64,000 nt of DNA from Streptomyces flavofungini (GTDB taxonomy: Bacteria > Actinomycetota > Actinomycetes > Streptomycetales > Streptomycetaceae): contig NZ_CP128847.1 in assembly GCF_030388665.1 (NCBI RefSeq), positions 1-64,000 on the forward strand, read 5' to 3'. The translations under genes and the position numbers were made by a program. Below, piece by piece: positions 43,846 through 51,543 of this stretch; the first letter of the stretch is position 1, and every line of letters begins with the position of its first letter. The notes beneath the pieces are model-generated. The model saw only the letters and a program-made list of their open reading frames with translations. It had not been told where the DNA came from and ran no database searches.

Positions 43846-44604
43846 TCAGGCGTCGAATTCGTAGTCGAGGACGTACGCAGCGGAGTCCATGGTCATCTCG
43901 TTGACTTCCACTGTGCGTCCATCGGAGTCGAAGGCGGTCCTGGCCACCTTGATGACAGACCTGCTGGCGGGGATGCCCAGTCGGTCTGCCTCCTCGGCCG
44001 ATGGCATGCGCACTCGGATCTCTTCCCGGAAGCGCGCGGGCGCGTGGCCGAGCTCGGCGAGCCGGGCGTAGATGCCGCCGGGGCCGGTGTCGGCCTGGGT
44101 GATGAGCGAACCGGTGACCAGTGCCTGGGGGAGGTAGGACGCCGCGAGCATGACGGGGCGCTCCTCCATGACGTACCGCCGGCTGCGCACGCAGACGGTC
44201 CCGTCTGCCTCCAGGTCGAGTACGTCGGCGATGTGCTGGGGTGGAGTGACGTCCTCGGCCACCGTGATCTGGTCGACGTCGGGTGCACGGTGGTCGTCTG
44301 CGGACCAGATGGTCCGCCCGCTCCCCCACTGGCCGCGGGCCAGGCGTGGGATGCCGCGGCGCCGGATGGGGTGGAACGATTCGACGAACCATCCGGACCC
44401 CTTGCGGGATCCGACCAGGCCCTCGCTACGGAGCACTCCAAGTGCCTGGCGCATGGTCAGGGGTGCAACGCCGAAGTCGGCCGCCAGGGTGTTCTCGCCA
44501 GGGAGACGGTCCCCGGGCTGGTAGTCGCCACGTTTGAGTGCCGCCCTCAGCTCTGCGGCGATGCGCAGGTACTTGGGCTGGCCGGGCTGACCCTCGCGGC
44601 TCAT
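43846..44604 (-). CDS. GntR-family repressor with UTRA domain (KorSA-like)
   Basis: This 252-aa protein has a winged-helix GntR domain (LRAALKRGDYQPGDRLPGEN ... VAPLTMRQALGVLRSEGLV, about 18-70) and a C-terminal UTRA effector domain (RRYVMEERPVMLAASYLPQ ... RTAFDSDGRTVEVNEM). HutC-subfamily regulators of this size repress transfer functions on Streptomyces plasmids and integrative elements such as pSAM2. It is divergent from the transfer operon that begins at 45120, and palindromes CTCTATAGAG and CTCTATAAAGAG lie in between. Confidence 0.82.
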   Translation of the reverse strand: MSREGQPGQPKYLRIAAELRAALKRGDYQPGDRLPGENTLAADFGVAPLTMRQALGVLRSEGLVGSRKGSGWFVESFHPIRRRGIPRLARGQWGSGRTIWSADDHRAPDVDQITVAEDVTPPQHIADVLDLEADGTVCVRSRRYVMEERPVMLAASYLPQALVTGSLITQADTGPGGIYARLAELGHAPARFREEIRVRMPSAEEADRLGIPASRSVIKVARTAFDSDGRTVEVNEMTMDSAAYVLDYEFDA

Positions 44605-45119
44605 CTGACTCCTCGTCGTTCGCTCTCTATAGAGCTGATCGTACGGGCGTATGGCGAGGGCTGGCTAAGGCGTGTGCGCGCCACTCTACAGTTCTCACTG
44701 TCGATCTCTTGACCTCTATAAAGAGATTTGCTTCACTAGTGACACGCCGAGGTCACGACAAGTGATCAGGCAGTCACGTAGTGCCCGCTGTCAGACGCGG
44801 CCTGATGGCCGCCCGACCTCTACCGGGTCGTCGCGGACCCGGCTCTCCCACTTGGAACTGCCTTCGGGCGGCGCCGGATGAGGGAGCCGGAACCACGGTT
44901 TCCCTGAGCACCACCGCAGCAAGTCGTCTGCCCCTCGCGGGTGGCCGGGGTTTCAGAGAGCTTCACCAAACTCCCCCGGGTTTCTCGACTGATCTGTGTG
45001 TACGTCGCACCGCAGATGCGATGTCCGTCCGTCAGGACGCCAGGCCCTGGCCTGCGCACCTGGCGGGCGGAGAGAGCACCGCGACGCAGCCCCTGCCACT
45101 CCCCCGCGAGGAGTTCTGC
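44605..45119 (+). promoter_or_regulatory. Transfer-operon leader with GntR-type palindromes
   Basis: This 515-bp region has no supported gene. CTCTATAGAG (44625-44634), 21 bases from the GntR start, and CTCTATAAAGAG (44714-44725) are the likely operators. TTGACC at 44709-44714, overlapping the second palindrome, could be the -35 of the rightward promoter, placing repressor binding over it; no convincing -10 was seen. The remaining about 390 bases would be a long untranslated leader. Confidence 0.5.
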
Positions 45120-45932
45120 ATGTCCGTTCCGCCCCGTGAGCGCACCGCCCGATACCGGAAGAGCCGGGCTCGTTCCCGGAACATCAGCGCCCGCCCGGCG
45201 CTCGCCCTCTCCGTGCTCCGCCCTCATCAGTACGACCTGCGGCCCGACTGCGTGTCGTTGATCTGCCCTGACTGCAGGACGTGGGTGCCCATCACCGCCT
45301 TCAACGGCAAGAAGCCGAAGCTCGTCCCCCATGACACCGGCGTCGCACGACAGGATGCGGCCGTCCGCTGCCAGGGCAGCAACCGTCTGGTGAACATCGA
45401 CGTTCGGGTCACGGCGTGGGAGAAGCGCTTGGAGACCGGCGGCACGGAGGCCAACGCGTGCCGCTCCGCTCGCCAGCACTACAAGCCGCTCCCGGCCCCG
45501 GCCAGGCCCATCACCAAGATGGCTTCGGAGTCGGCGAACGCGGAGGACGCGCTTACCGCCTACCGCGAGCACATCAAGACGTGCCGCTCCAGCAAGGTGA
45601 TTGGTCGCTGCGGCGGCACGCACCGCTGCACGCGCGGTGCGCAGCTTGCTGCCCTGTACGCGCAGTTGAAGCGCTCCCAGCCGACCCGGGACCATGAGGC
45701 CCGCGTCGACGCGCTGCTTGCTCGCCACCGGACATCACGGGTGTGGACCGAGCAGAGCGAGGGCGTGGTCGACAGGGAGGCGACGGCCAAGCGTTCCGGA
45801 GCGCCGATCGAGGAGGTCAACAACTCCTGCCGCCGCCACCCTGCCGAGGCGGTCTCGGAATTCCGCAGCCCCGAGGTACCGCTTGCCCCGGTACGCATCA
45901 ACACCAACGCCTCCTCGAGGCGTTCCTGCTGA
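45120..45932 (+). CDS. Zinc-binding-type hypothetical protein at the head of the transfer region
   Basis: This 270-aa protein starts at ATG 45120, with GAGGAG six bases upstream. The N-terminal part is very basic (RERTARYRKSRARSRN); CPDCRTWVPITAFNGK (about 50-65) and a later set of Cys (CRSSKVIGRCGGTHRCTR, about 157-174) could bind zinc. It may be a nucleic-acid-binding protein. Being the first gene after the GntR-controlled leader, it is probably the first transfer or regulatory gene. Two hairpins follow it. Confidence 0.65.
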   Translation: MSVPPRERTARYRKSRARSRNISARPALALSVLRPHQYDLRPDCVSLICPDCRTWVPITAFNGKKPKLVPHDTGVARQDAAVRCQGSNRLVNIDVRVTAWEKRLETGGTEANACRSARQHYKPLPAPARPITKMASESANAEDALTAYREHIKTCRSSKVIGRCGGTHRCTRGAQLAALYAQLKRSQPTRDHEARVDALLARHRTSRVWTEQSEGVVDREATAKRSGAPIEEVNNSCRRHPAEAVSEFRSPEVPLAPVRINTNASSRRSC

Positions 45933-45948
45933 AGCAGCCTGCGCTGCC

Positions 45949-46062
45949 CTCTCCAGCCGCCACGATGCCGGGCGGCTGGAGAGGAGTGCGCAGGGCGCAC
46001 TGCCCCGCGATCGTGCGGGGCTCTTAAACGACGAACCCCCAGGGATGCAGCCCTGGGGGTTC
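45949..46062 (+). terminator. Tandem terminator hairpins
   Basis: A 13-bp perfect stem (45949-45961 with 45971-45983) is followed by a 12-bp perfect stem (46033-46044 with 46051-46062, loop of six). The second is followed by TTGT, the best rho-independent terminator in the window. Confidence 0.75.
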
Positions 46063-46095
46063 TTGTCGCAGGTCACCTGACGAAAGGAACGACCC

Positions 46096-46512
46096 ATGCA
46101 GAGCATGGCATCCCCGCCGGTGATGGAGGCCAGGACCCCGCTGCCGAGGCGACCCGCGCCGCATGAGCGTGACGGCCGTCAGCCCGCGCCCGACGCCGGT
46201 GCGCGTCCGCACCCCCAGCACCGCCTCGCAGTGACCGCGATTGTCGACCGAGAGGTCGGCCCTCGCCGCCCCGGCGCGATCTACCAGAACGTCGGCGGGC
46301 GCTTCGAGGTCCTGGCCCTGGTAACCAACCCGAACGAGGCCGCAGCGCTGCTGCGCCGGGACAGCGCCCGGTGGGCGGTCATCGTCCGCGACACCCTGCG
46401 CCCTGACGGCCAGCCCTTCGCGGTCGGCAGCGTGTGGACCACGTCGGACCACCTCATCCGCTCCGCTCCGGCTGGAGCCCCCGGCCGAGCCGGGTACGGC
46501 CCGGCCGCCTGA
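46096..46512 (+). CDS. Hypothetical protein of the transfer region
   Basis: This 138-aa protein starts after AAAGGAACGACCC. The first about 45 residues are Pro/Arg-rich and probably disordered; residues about 45-120 form a compact domain with GRFEVLALVTNPNEAAALL and WAVIVRDTLRPDG. No family recognised. It is the first gene downstream of the tandem terminators, so it needs its own promoter or readthrough. Confidence 0.6.
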   Translation: MQSMASPPVMEARTPLPRRPAPHERDGRQPAPDAGARPHPQHRLAVTAIVDREVGPRRPGAIYQNVGGRFEVLALVTNPNEAAALLRRDSARWAVIVRDTLRPDGQPFAVGSVWTTSDHLIRSAPAGAPGRAGYGPAA

Positions 46513-46532
46513 CCCAAGTCCCGGAGGACACC

Positions 46533-46616
46533 ATGCCGTTCCTGCTGACCATCGCGTTTCTGCTCCCGGCCATCGTGCTCACCCTGGCTGTCGTCGGGCT
46601 TCCGGCCCGTCGTTGA
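46533..46616 (+). CDS. 27-residue transmembrane peptide (Spd-like)
   Basis: GGAGG seven bases upstream of ATG 46533 drives a peptide that is almost entirely a transmembrane helix (LLTIAFLLPAIVLTLAVVGL) with an Arg-Arg end. Tiny membrane proteins of this kind accompany spread (spd) genes on Streptomyces plasmids. A pore or membrane-anchor role is inference. Confidence 0.5.
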   Translation: MPFLLTIAFLLPAIVLTLAVVGLPARR

Positions 46617-46635
46617 CCGCCACCGGATGAACGCC

Positions 46636-46678
46636 CACGGTCCCGGCCACTCCGAAGTCCAGGGTGGCCGGGGCCGTG
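46636..46678 (+). terminator. 15-bp hairpin
   Basis: 46636-46650 pairs with 46664-46678 (one G-U-type mismatch; 13-nt loop). A second GC-rich stem follows at about 46700-46740. Together they separate the tiny membrane peptide from the next gene. Confidence 0.5.
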
Positions 46679-46763
46679 GCTGCTCGTCCGAGCAGCCATA
46701 CAGCGGCAGCCCCCGAAGGTGGAAGTTCCGGGGCTGCTGAACAGAGACCAATAGGGGGTCGCT

Positions 46764-47180
46764 GTGATCGACAGCATGACACGCGCCCAGGAGCGTGACG
46801 AGACCGATACCCGGCAACTGCGCACGCTCGTGCGCGATCTGGTCGTCGAGAGCGACCAGATCGCAGCGGCCGCGGGCCGCAAGGCACGCCGTACGTTGCA
46901 GGAGATGGCGCCCGGACACAAGCGGCAGCCCGTCCTGATCCTGCACCGGCCGCTGATGACGGATGGCCACCAGCCCCGCAGGCTCCGACAGGACGCCGAG
47001 GACTCCTGTCCGCTGTGCGGCTGGTGGAAGTGCCGCTGCGACCAGATCCTGACCGTCGCCCCGGCCCTCTCCACGGCGCCCGCCACCGCCTCCGGCGAGG
47101 GCCAGTGCTCGAGCTGCGGCCAGTGGTTCCGCGAGTGGAACGGCGGCGTCTGCGAGGCCTGCGGGGCCCTCGGCCACTGA
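46764..47180 (+). CDS. Zinc-ribbon-type hypothetical protein
   Basis: This 138-aa protein starts at GTG 46764 after AGGGGG. The N-terminal 50 residues form a charged helix. Two Cys groups follow: CPLCGWWKCRC (about 82-92) and CSSCGQWFREWNGGVCEAC (about 115-133), so one or two zinc sites are likely. Probably a small DNA- or RNA-binding accessory protein of the transfer module. Confidence 0.65.
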   Translation: MIDSMTRAQERDETDTRQLRTLVRDLVVESDQIAAAAGRKARRTLQEMAPGHKRQPVLILHRPLMTDGHQPRRLRQDAEDSCPLCGWWKCRCDQILTVAPALSTAPATASGEGQCSSCGQWFREWNGGVCEACGALGH

Positions 47181-47441
47181 TGCCGCATCTGCCGCAGACG
47201 GCCCGTGAGGCGCAGCCACGTGCCGCCCGGGCCGCCGTCGCATTCGGCGCCGGACAGCCCGGACCGGATCCCGCGCCCCCTCCGCGCGCGGTTCAGCGAG
47301 GCCGTCCCATCGCCGGGGGACGACGACCTCGCCACGAACAGCCTCTTGGCCGACCGCCCGATCCGCGGGCCCTCAGCCCTTCTTCGCTCGCTCGCGCGGC
47401 TCGCCCACGGCGCTGTGCGCGAGCACCCATCGGAGGTCCAC

Positions 47442-47702
47442 ATGACCCGCACCGTTGCCTTGGCCCAGGCCCTGGACGACTCCCACCTGCCCCGCCGACT
47501 GCCGCCGTCCCTGTGCACGCACACCCCGCCATGCCCCACGGCCGAAAGCCCCGATCGCGAAGCCGCGGCCGTCGTTGCGAGCCACGCGGAGCAGGGCTGG
47601 AGCCTGCTGTGCAACGAGCTCGTGCTCTTCGAGGACACCGGCGCGCTGCTGCCCAACGGGGAATGCGTCGCCCCGCACCGGCCCCTCGCGGCTAAGGACT
47701 GA
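47442..47702 (+). CDS. DUF5999-type small protein
   Basis: This 86-aa protein starts at ATG 47442 with GGAGG upstream. It matches the DUF5999 pattern: CTHTPPCPTAESPDREAA, VASHAEQGWSLLCNELVLFE and DTGALLPNGECVAPHRP. The family is abundant in Streptomyces and has no known function. An in-frame extension to 47205 exists but is disordered and lacks a ribosome site. The 261 bases before it hold no other gene. Confidence 0.8.
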   Translation: MTRTVALAQALDDSHLPRRLPPSLCTHTPPCPTAESPDREAAAVVASHAEQGWSLLCNELVLFEDTGALLPNGECVAPHRPLAAKD

Positions 47703-47804
47703 CGGCTCCCCGCCTCCGCCCGCACCGATCGCTGCACACCGGCGGCCGGGACGGGCGGCGAAGGGGAGCCGGACAGCCCGGCCGATCATGAGAAGGGGAC
47801 CACC

Positions 47805-47951
47805 ATGACGCCTCGCCGTACCGCACGAGATGCCGGCCGCCACGCCACGCTCGGCTGGGATTGCACGGGCAGCGGGGGCTGCGGTCAGTCCAACTCGGAC
47901 ACCGCCAGTTCCTGCGAGGGCTGCGGACGCTCGTGGGGATGCGGCTCGTAA
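47805..47951 (+). CDS. 48-aa Cys-rich peptide
   Basis: ATG 47805 opens a small protein with CTGSGGC (about 20-26) and CEGCGRSWGC (about 38-47), a likely zinc ribbon or knuckle. The TAA stop overlaps the next ATG (TAATG at 47949-47953), so translation is coupled. Conserved gene order with the following genes would support it. Confidence 0.6.
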   Translation: MTPRRTARDAGRHATLGWDCTGSGGCGQSNSDTASSCEGCGRSWGCGS

Positions 47952-48133
47952 TGAGCGCCCGTCCGACCGACGACCTGTTCGTCCGCTACATGACCGCGTT
48001 CCAGGCCTCCACCGAGCACACCACCGGATGCCCGGCCTGCCAGGCCGACCAGCCGTGCGAGTCCGGCGCCCCGCTCTACGAGCGGTTCGCCCGGCTGCAG
48101 GACGCCTACAACGCCCGCAAGAAGCAGCGCTGA
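47951..48133 (+). CDS. 60-aa CxxC-containing peptide
   Basis: ATG 47951 overlaps the preceding stop. The helical protein has CPACQADQPCESGAPLYERF in the middle, with three Cys, and a basic C-terminus (NARKKQR). Probably a small metal-binding partner of the preceding gene. A hairpin follows at 48235. Confidence 0.6.
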   Translation: MSARPTDDLFVRYMTAFQASTEHTTGCPACQADQPCESGAPLYERFARLQDAYNARKKQR

Positions 48134-48234
48134 ATCCGACCCTGCCCGTCGACCCCGAGCCCTCACGGTCGGGGGCGGCGGAGAGCGCCGGGAGCTCCCG
48201 CCTGCTCTGGCCGTCCGGCCGCCACACACGCAAC

Positions 48235-48260
48235 AGCCCCGGGGTGGCCGCCCCGGGGCT
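48235..48260 (+). terminator. 10-bp perfect hairpin
   Basis: AGCCCCGGGG (48235-48244) pairs with CCCCGGGGCT (48251-48260) across six bases, with AAC/GGTT beyond. It lies 31 bases before the WhiB gene and after the small Cys-rich genes. Confidence 0.55.
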
Positions 48261-48291
48261 GGTTGTTCGCTCGGACCTCTGGGAGGCCCTG

Positions 48292-48600
48292 ATGAATCGC
48301 CACGTCATCGTACGCACCTCGAACTACGGCCCCGTCACCCCGAACGTCGTCGACCAGCCCCGCCCGCTGTGCGCCGACGACCCCGAACTGTTCTTCCCCA
48401 TCGGCGAGACCGGCCCGGCGCTGCTGCAGATCGAGGAGGCCAAGGCCGTCTGCCACAGCGGCTGCCCGCTGCTGGAGAGCTGCCTGCGCACCGCCCTGGA
48501 CCGCAACGAGTTCGGGGTGTGGGGCGGCACCGGCGAGGACGAACGCCGCGCGATGAAGCGCCGAGCCGCCCGCCAGCGCACCGCCCATACCGGCGCGTGA
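48292..48600 (+). CDS. WhiB-family iron-sulfur regulator
   Basis: This 102-aa protein has the four Wbl cysteines (C26 in RPLCADDPELFFP, then CHSGCPLLESC at about 53-63) that hold a [4Fe-4S] cluster, followed by the Gly-rich turn FGVWGGTGEDER and a basic C-terminal tail that contacts DNA. Wbl proteins bind the principal sigma factor and act on promoters. Wbl genes on mobile elements probably tune element or host gene expression. GGGAGG precedes the ATG. Confidence 0.9.
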   Translation: MNRHVIVRTSNYGPVTPNVVDQPRPLCADDPELFFPIGETGPALLQIEEAKAVCHSGCPLLESCLRTALDRNEFGVWGGTGEDERRAMKRRAARQRTAHTGA

Positions 48601-48768
48601 TCCGCTCCGCAGGCTGCCTACTCCGCCCGCTCCACCGGGGCGCCGGGCAGCTGCTCGTCCGCACCACGGCAGCACCGCACACCGGGCGCCCGGACCACGG
48701 GCCGACCCGCTGCACCGCCTTCCGCTTCTGGTGAGTGTCCAGGAGCCCAGACCTTCAAGGGAGTCTCC

Positions 48769-48966
48769 ATGACGTTCCTTCAGCGCCTCGTCAGCCCGCT
48801 GCGCCGCATAGACGCCGACCCCGACAAGCTGGTCGAAGACGCGTACTGGCTGCTCAAGGAAGCCGAGAAGAACAAGGGTGTCTGGCCGGTGATGACCGCC
48901 TTCACCAGCATGGCCACGGCGAAGGTCCAGATCGCCCAGTACCTCAAGGAGCACCGCGACTCGTGA
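48769..48966 (+). CDS. 65-aa helical hypothetical protein
   Basis: ATG 48769 follows AAGGGAG. The protein is a pair of amphipathic helices (DPDKLVEDAYWLLKEAEKNK and TAFTSMATAKVQIAQYLKEH) without Cys or membrane span. Function unknown; it belongs to the run of small genes before the Spd-type operon. Confidence 0.6.
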   Translation: MTFLQRLVSPLRRIDADPDKLVEDAYWLLKEAEKNKGVWPVMTAFTSMATAKVQIAQYLKEHRDS

Positions 48967-49100
48967 TCGGTGCCCGCCCCTGACACGCCGCGGCCCCGGC
49001 CGGAGACAACCTCCGCGCCGGGGCCGGCGGTTCTCCCGCTCTGCCAGGACCGAGCAGGCCGTGGCGGAGCCGGAGAGCCGAATCAGGCTCGGCAAAGGAA

Positions 49101-49125
49101 AGAGGCCCCGCTGCCCGGGGCCTCT
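49101..49125 (+). terminator. Strong hairpin before the Spd operon
   Basis: AGAGGCCCCG (49101-49110) pairs with CGGGGCCTCT (49116-49125); AAAGGA/TCCTTT flanks lengthen the stem with one bulge, and TTTG follows. A good terminator for the preceding small genes. Confidence 0.65.
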
Positions 49126-49192
49126 CCTTTGTTCTCGCGACCCGCTGACAAGGAGCGTTTCGCATGGTCAACGCTACCAGCGGGGGTGCCCG

Positions 49193-49456
49193 GTGAGTAC
49201 CACGAAGGCCGCCCCGACTCCGAGCAAGACGACGGACGCCGTCTACGTCTCGCGCAACCCGCTGCCCGCCCTGCTGGCCACGGTCATCGCCGTGGTCGCC
49301 ACCGTCTTCACCCTGTTCGACCTGTTCGCGAACGGGCTGGCGCCCACCCTGCTGCACTTGGCCGTCGGCCTCGCTGTGTTCGGCGTGGTCCGCCTGTGCG
49401 TGGGCCTGGCCCTGGACCCGTTCTTCCCGACCGAAGACCCGGAGAGCACGACATGA
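49193..49456 (+). CDS. Small two-span membrane protein (Spd-like)
   Basis: This 87-aa protein starts at GTG 49193. Two hydrophobic helices (PALLATVIAVVATVFTLFDL and LLHLAVGLAVFGVVRLCVGL) are joined by a short loop. The stop overlaps the ATG of the DUF2637 gene (ATGA). Small membrane proteins in this position are typical of plasmid-spread operons. Confidence 0.7.
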   Translation: MSTTKAAPTPSKTTDAVYVSRNPLPALLATVIAVVATVFTLFDLFANGLAPTLLHLAVGLAVFGVVRLCVGLALDPFFPTEDPESTT

Positions 49457-51186
49457 CCGCCGTCGACATCCGCAAGCCCGACGTGATCCGCCCGGACGGC
49501 GACGACATCCAGCGCTCCTGGAACGTCCCCACCCCAGCCGATCACCACGACCAGGAGCTGCCCGAGCAGGACGACTTGGACGACGACGCTCCGAAGAGCG
49601 ATCCGGGCACCATGCAGTTGCTCGCCTTCATCGCGGGCATCGGCGGCCTGGTCCTTGCCGGGATCGGCTTCACCGGCTCGTACAACACGCTGCGCCACCT
49701 CGCGGAGGGCAAGGGCTTCGGCGTCTTCTCCTACGCGTTCCCCGTCGGCATCGACGCCGGCATCCTCGTGCTGCTCGCGCTCGACCTGTACATGATGCGC
49801 AAGCGGATGCCGTGGCCGATGCTGCGCTGGACGGCGCACGGCCTGACCGTCGCCACGGTCGCCTTCAACGCCGCCGCCCCGCCGGGGCCGGTCTCGGCCG
49901 ACCCGCTCGCGGCGTCCATGCACGGCGTCATCCCGGTGCTGTTCATCATCGCCGTGGAGGCCGCCCGCCACTACGTCGGCCGGATGGCCGACCTGCTGGC
50001 AGGTGAGGCTCCGCTCGGGTCGGTCCCGCTGGCCCGCTGGTTCCTCGCTCCGCTGTCCACGGCGCGCCTGGCCCGCCGGATGCGGCTGTACCACCTCCCC
50101 TACAAGGAGGCCACCGCTCAGCATCAGGCGCTGCGGATCTACCGCGAGGGCCTGCGCCAGAAGTACGCGAGTGACCCGCTCGACTGGCGCAAGGCGGCGA
50201 CGCCGGACGAACTGCTGCCGTTCAAGCTCGCCCCGTTCGGGTTCAGCGTGGAGGACGCCCTGGAGGTACCTCTTCAGGAAGAGACCAAGCGGGTCGAACG
50301 GCAGGCCCGGGCGGCTGTTCAACGAGCCGAAGCCGAGATTCAACGCGTGCGCACCGATGTTCAACTGGGCGAGACCCGCATTCAAGCGGAGGTCGACAAG
50401 ATCCGCGGCGAAGGCCGCCTGAAGATCGCCCGCGCCGAAGCGGAACGCGAGGCTCAGGCCGAGATTCAACAGGCCGAAGCCGATGCTCAACTGCGCGAGG
50501 CGCAGCGTCAGCACGCGCTCAAGCTCGCAGAGGACAAGGCCGCAGCCGAAGCGCAAGAGCTCGCCGACGAGACCGAGAAGCGCCGCACTCTCTCCCGGAT
50601 CGAACGGGAGAAGGCGCAGGCCAGTTGGGGCCTGGAGAAGCAGCAGATGGCCACCGAGGCCACCGAGCACGAGCGTCGCATCCAGGCTGATTCGGCCGCC
50701 CGTGCGCAGCGCGAAGAGGCCGCCCGGCAGGCCGGCATCGCGGAGCAGGCTGAGCGGCGCGCGCGGGCGCTGGCCGGTGAGAAGCACGCCCTGGAAAAGG
50801 CTGCTGAACACGAGCGGAAGGAGGCTGAACACCGTGCCGCGACGGTGAACGCGGCCCGCAAGGAGCAGATCGCGGCTGAAGAGATCGCCGCGTCGATGGT
50901 CCGTGAGGAGACCGCACTCGAGGAGGCCGCTGAGCGTCAGGCGCGTGCGGCTGAACACGAGGCGCGCGCGGTTGAAGCCGCCGCGATGGCTCGTCTGTCC
51001 CAGATCGACTGGGACGTACGCCGGGTCGCCGCGATGATCCAGGCCCGGGGCGAGAGCGCGGTCACCGTCCGCGTCATTGCCGACGAACTGGGCGTCTCCA
51101 CCGGCTCCGCGCAGGACCGCAAGACCAGGGCCGTCGCCCTGCTCAAGGGCGGTACCACCGGTGCTCCGGAGCAGGCCGCAGCCTGA
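49453..51186 (+). CDS. DUF2637 membrane protein with long coiled coil and HTH (SpdB-like)
   Basis: This 577-aa protein has a soluble acidic N-terminus (about 1-50), four transmembrane helices (about 55-180) of the DUF2637 type (GIDAGILVLLALDLYMMRKR), a coiled coil of some 250 residues built from Glu/Arg/Ala (about 270-530), and a C-terminal helix-turn-helix (VTVRVIADELGVSTGSAQDR). DUF2637 proteins include SpdB-like factors needed for intramycelial plasmid spread. The HTH suggests DNA or clt binding at the membrane. It is coupled to the preceding small membrane gene. Confidence 0.8.
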   Translation: MTAVDIRKPDVIRPDGDDIQRSWNVPTPADHHDQELPEQDDLDDDAPKSDPGTMQLLAFIAGIGGLVLAGIGFTGSYNTLRHLAEGKGFGVFSYAFPVGIDAGILVLLALDLYMMRKRMPWPMLRWTAHGLTVATVAFNAAAPPGPVSADPLAASMHGVIPVLFIIAVEAARHYVGRMADLLAGEAPLGSVPLARWFLAPLSTARLARRMRLYHLPYKEATAQHQALRIYREGLRQKYASDPLDWRKAATPDELLPFKLAPFGFSVEDALEVPLQEETKRVERQARAAVQRAEAEIQRVRTDVQLGETRIQAEVDKIRGEGRLKIARAEAEREAQAEIQQAEADAQLREAQRQHALKLAEDKAAAEAQELADETEKRRTLSRIEREKAQASWGLEKQQMATEATEHERRIQADSAARAQREEAARQAGIAEQAERRARALAGEKHALEKAAEHERKEAEHRAATVNAARKEQIAAEEIAASMVREETALEEAAERQARAAEHEARAVEAAAMARLSQIDWDVRRVAAMIQARGESAVTVRVIADELGVSTGSAQDRKTRAVALLKGGTTGAPEQAAA

Positions 51187-51392
51187 AACGGAACCTGATC
51201 AAGAGTGCTCCTGGCCCTCACGGTCGCCCCTCGCACCGCCCCGCACGGCACACCGCCGGACGGGGCGGCGCGAGGGGCTGGCCTTGGCCGCCAGGCCGAC
51301 CGTGTCACCCGCTCCACCATGCTCGGTCCGGCCCCCAACAGGGCCCGGAATAAACCCCTTTGTGCCCCCACCCCCGCCGTTCACAGAAGGTA

Positions 51393-51518
51393 GCGGCGAG
51401 GCGAGGCGGAGCGAGGCGAGGCGAGAGGGTCACCCCCCTCTACGGCCCCGCGAGGCCCTCTACATGGGGGTTTCAGAGGGCTTCTCGCCCGCCTCGCGCC
51501 TCCTCGCCTCGCCTCGCC
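51393..51518. repeat. GGCGA-repeat block, candidate transfer locus (clt)
   Basis: Bases 51393-51429 contain about seven near-exact GGCGA pentamers in 5-bp phase. Bases 51481-51518 carry the same pentamers in inverted orientation, and CCCTCTAC occurs twice between. The region lies in the 357-bp gap between the DUF2637 and Gly/Arg-rich genes, 2.3 kb upstream of traB. Cis-acting transfer loci recognised by TraB contain short direct repeats, so this is a candidate. Confidence 0.5.
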
Positions 51519-51543
51519 ACTTCGCAACGTGAGGAGAATCGTC

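Noticed and set aside
47180-47695. Second overlapping frame beginning at the ATG that overlaps the 46764-47180 stop
   Set aside because: It is Arg/Pro-rich without structure and overlaps the well-supported DUF5999-type gene in another frame.
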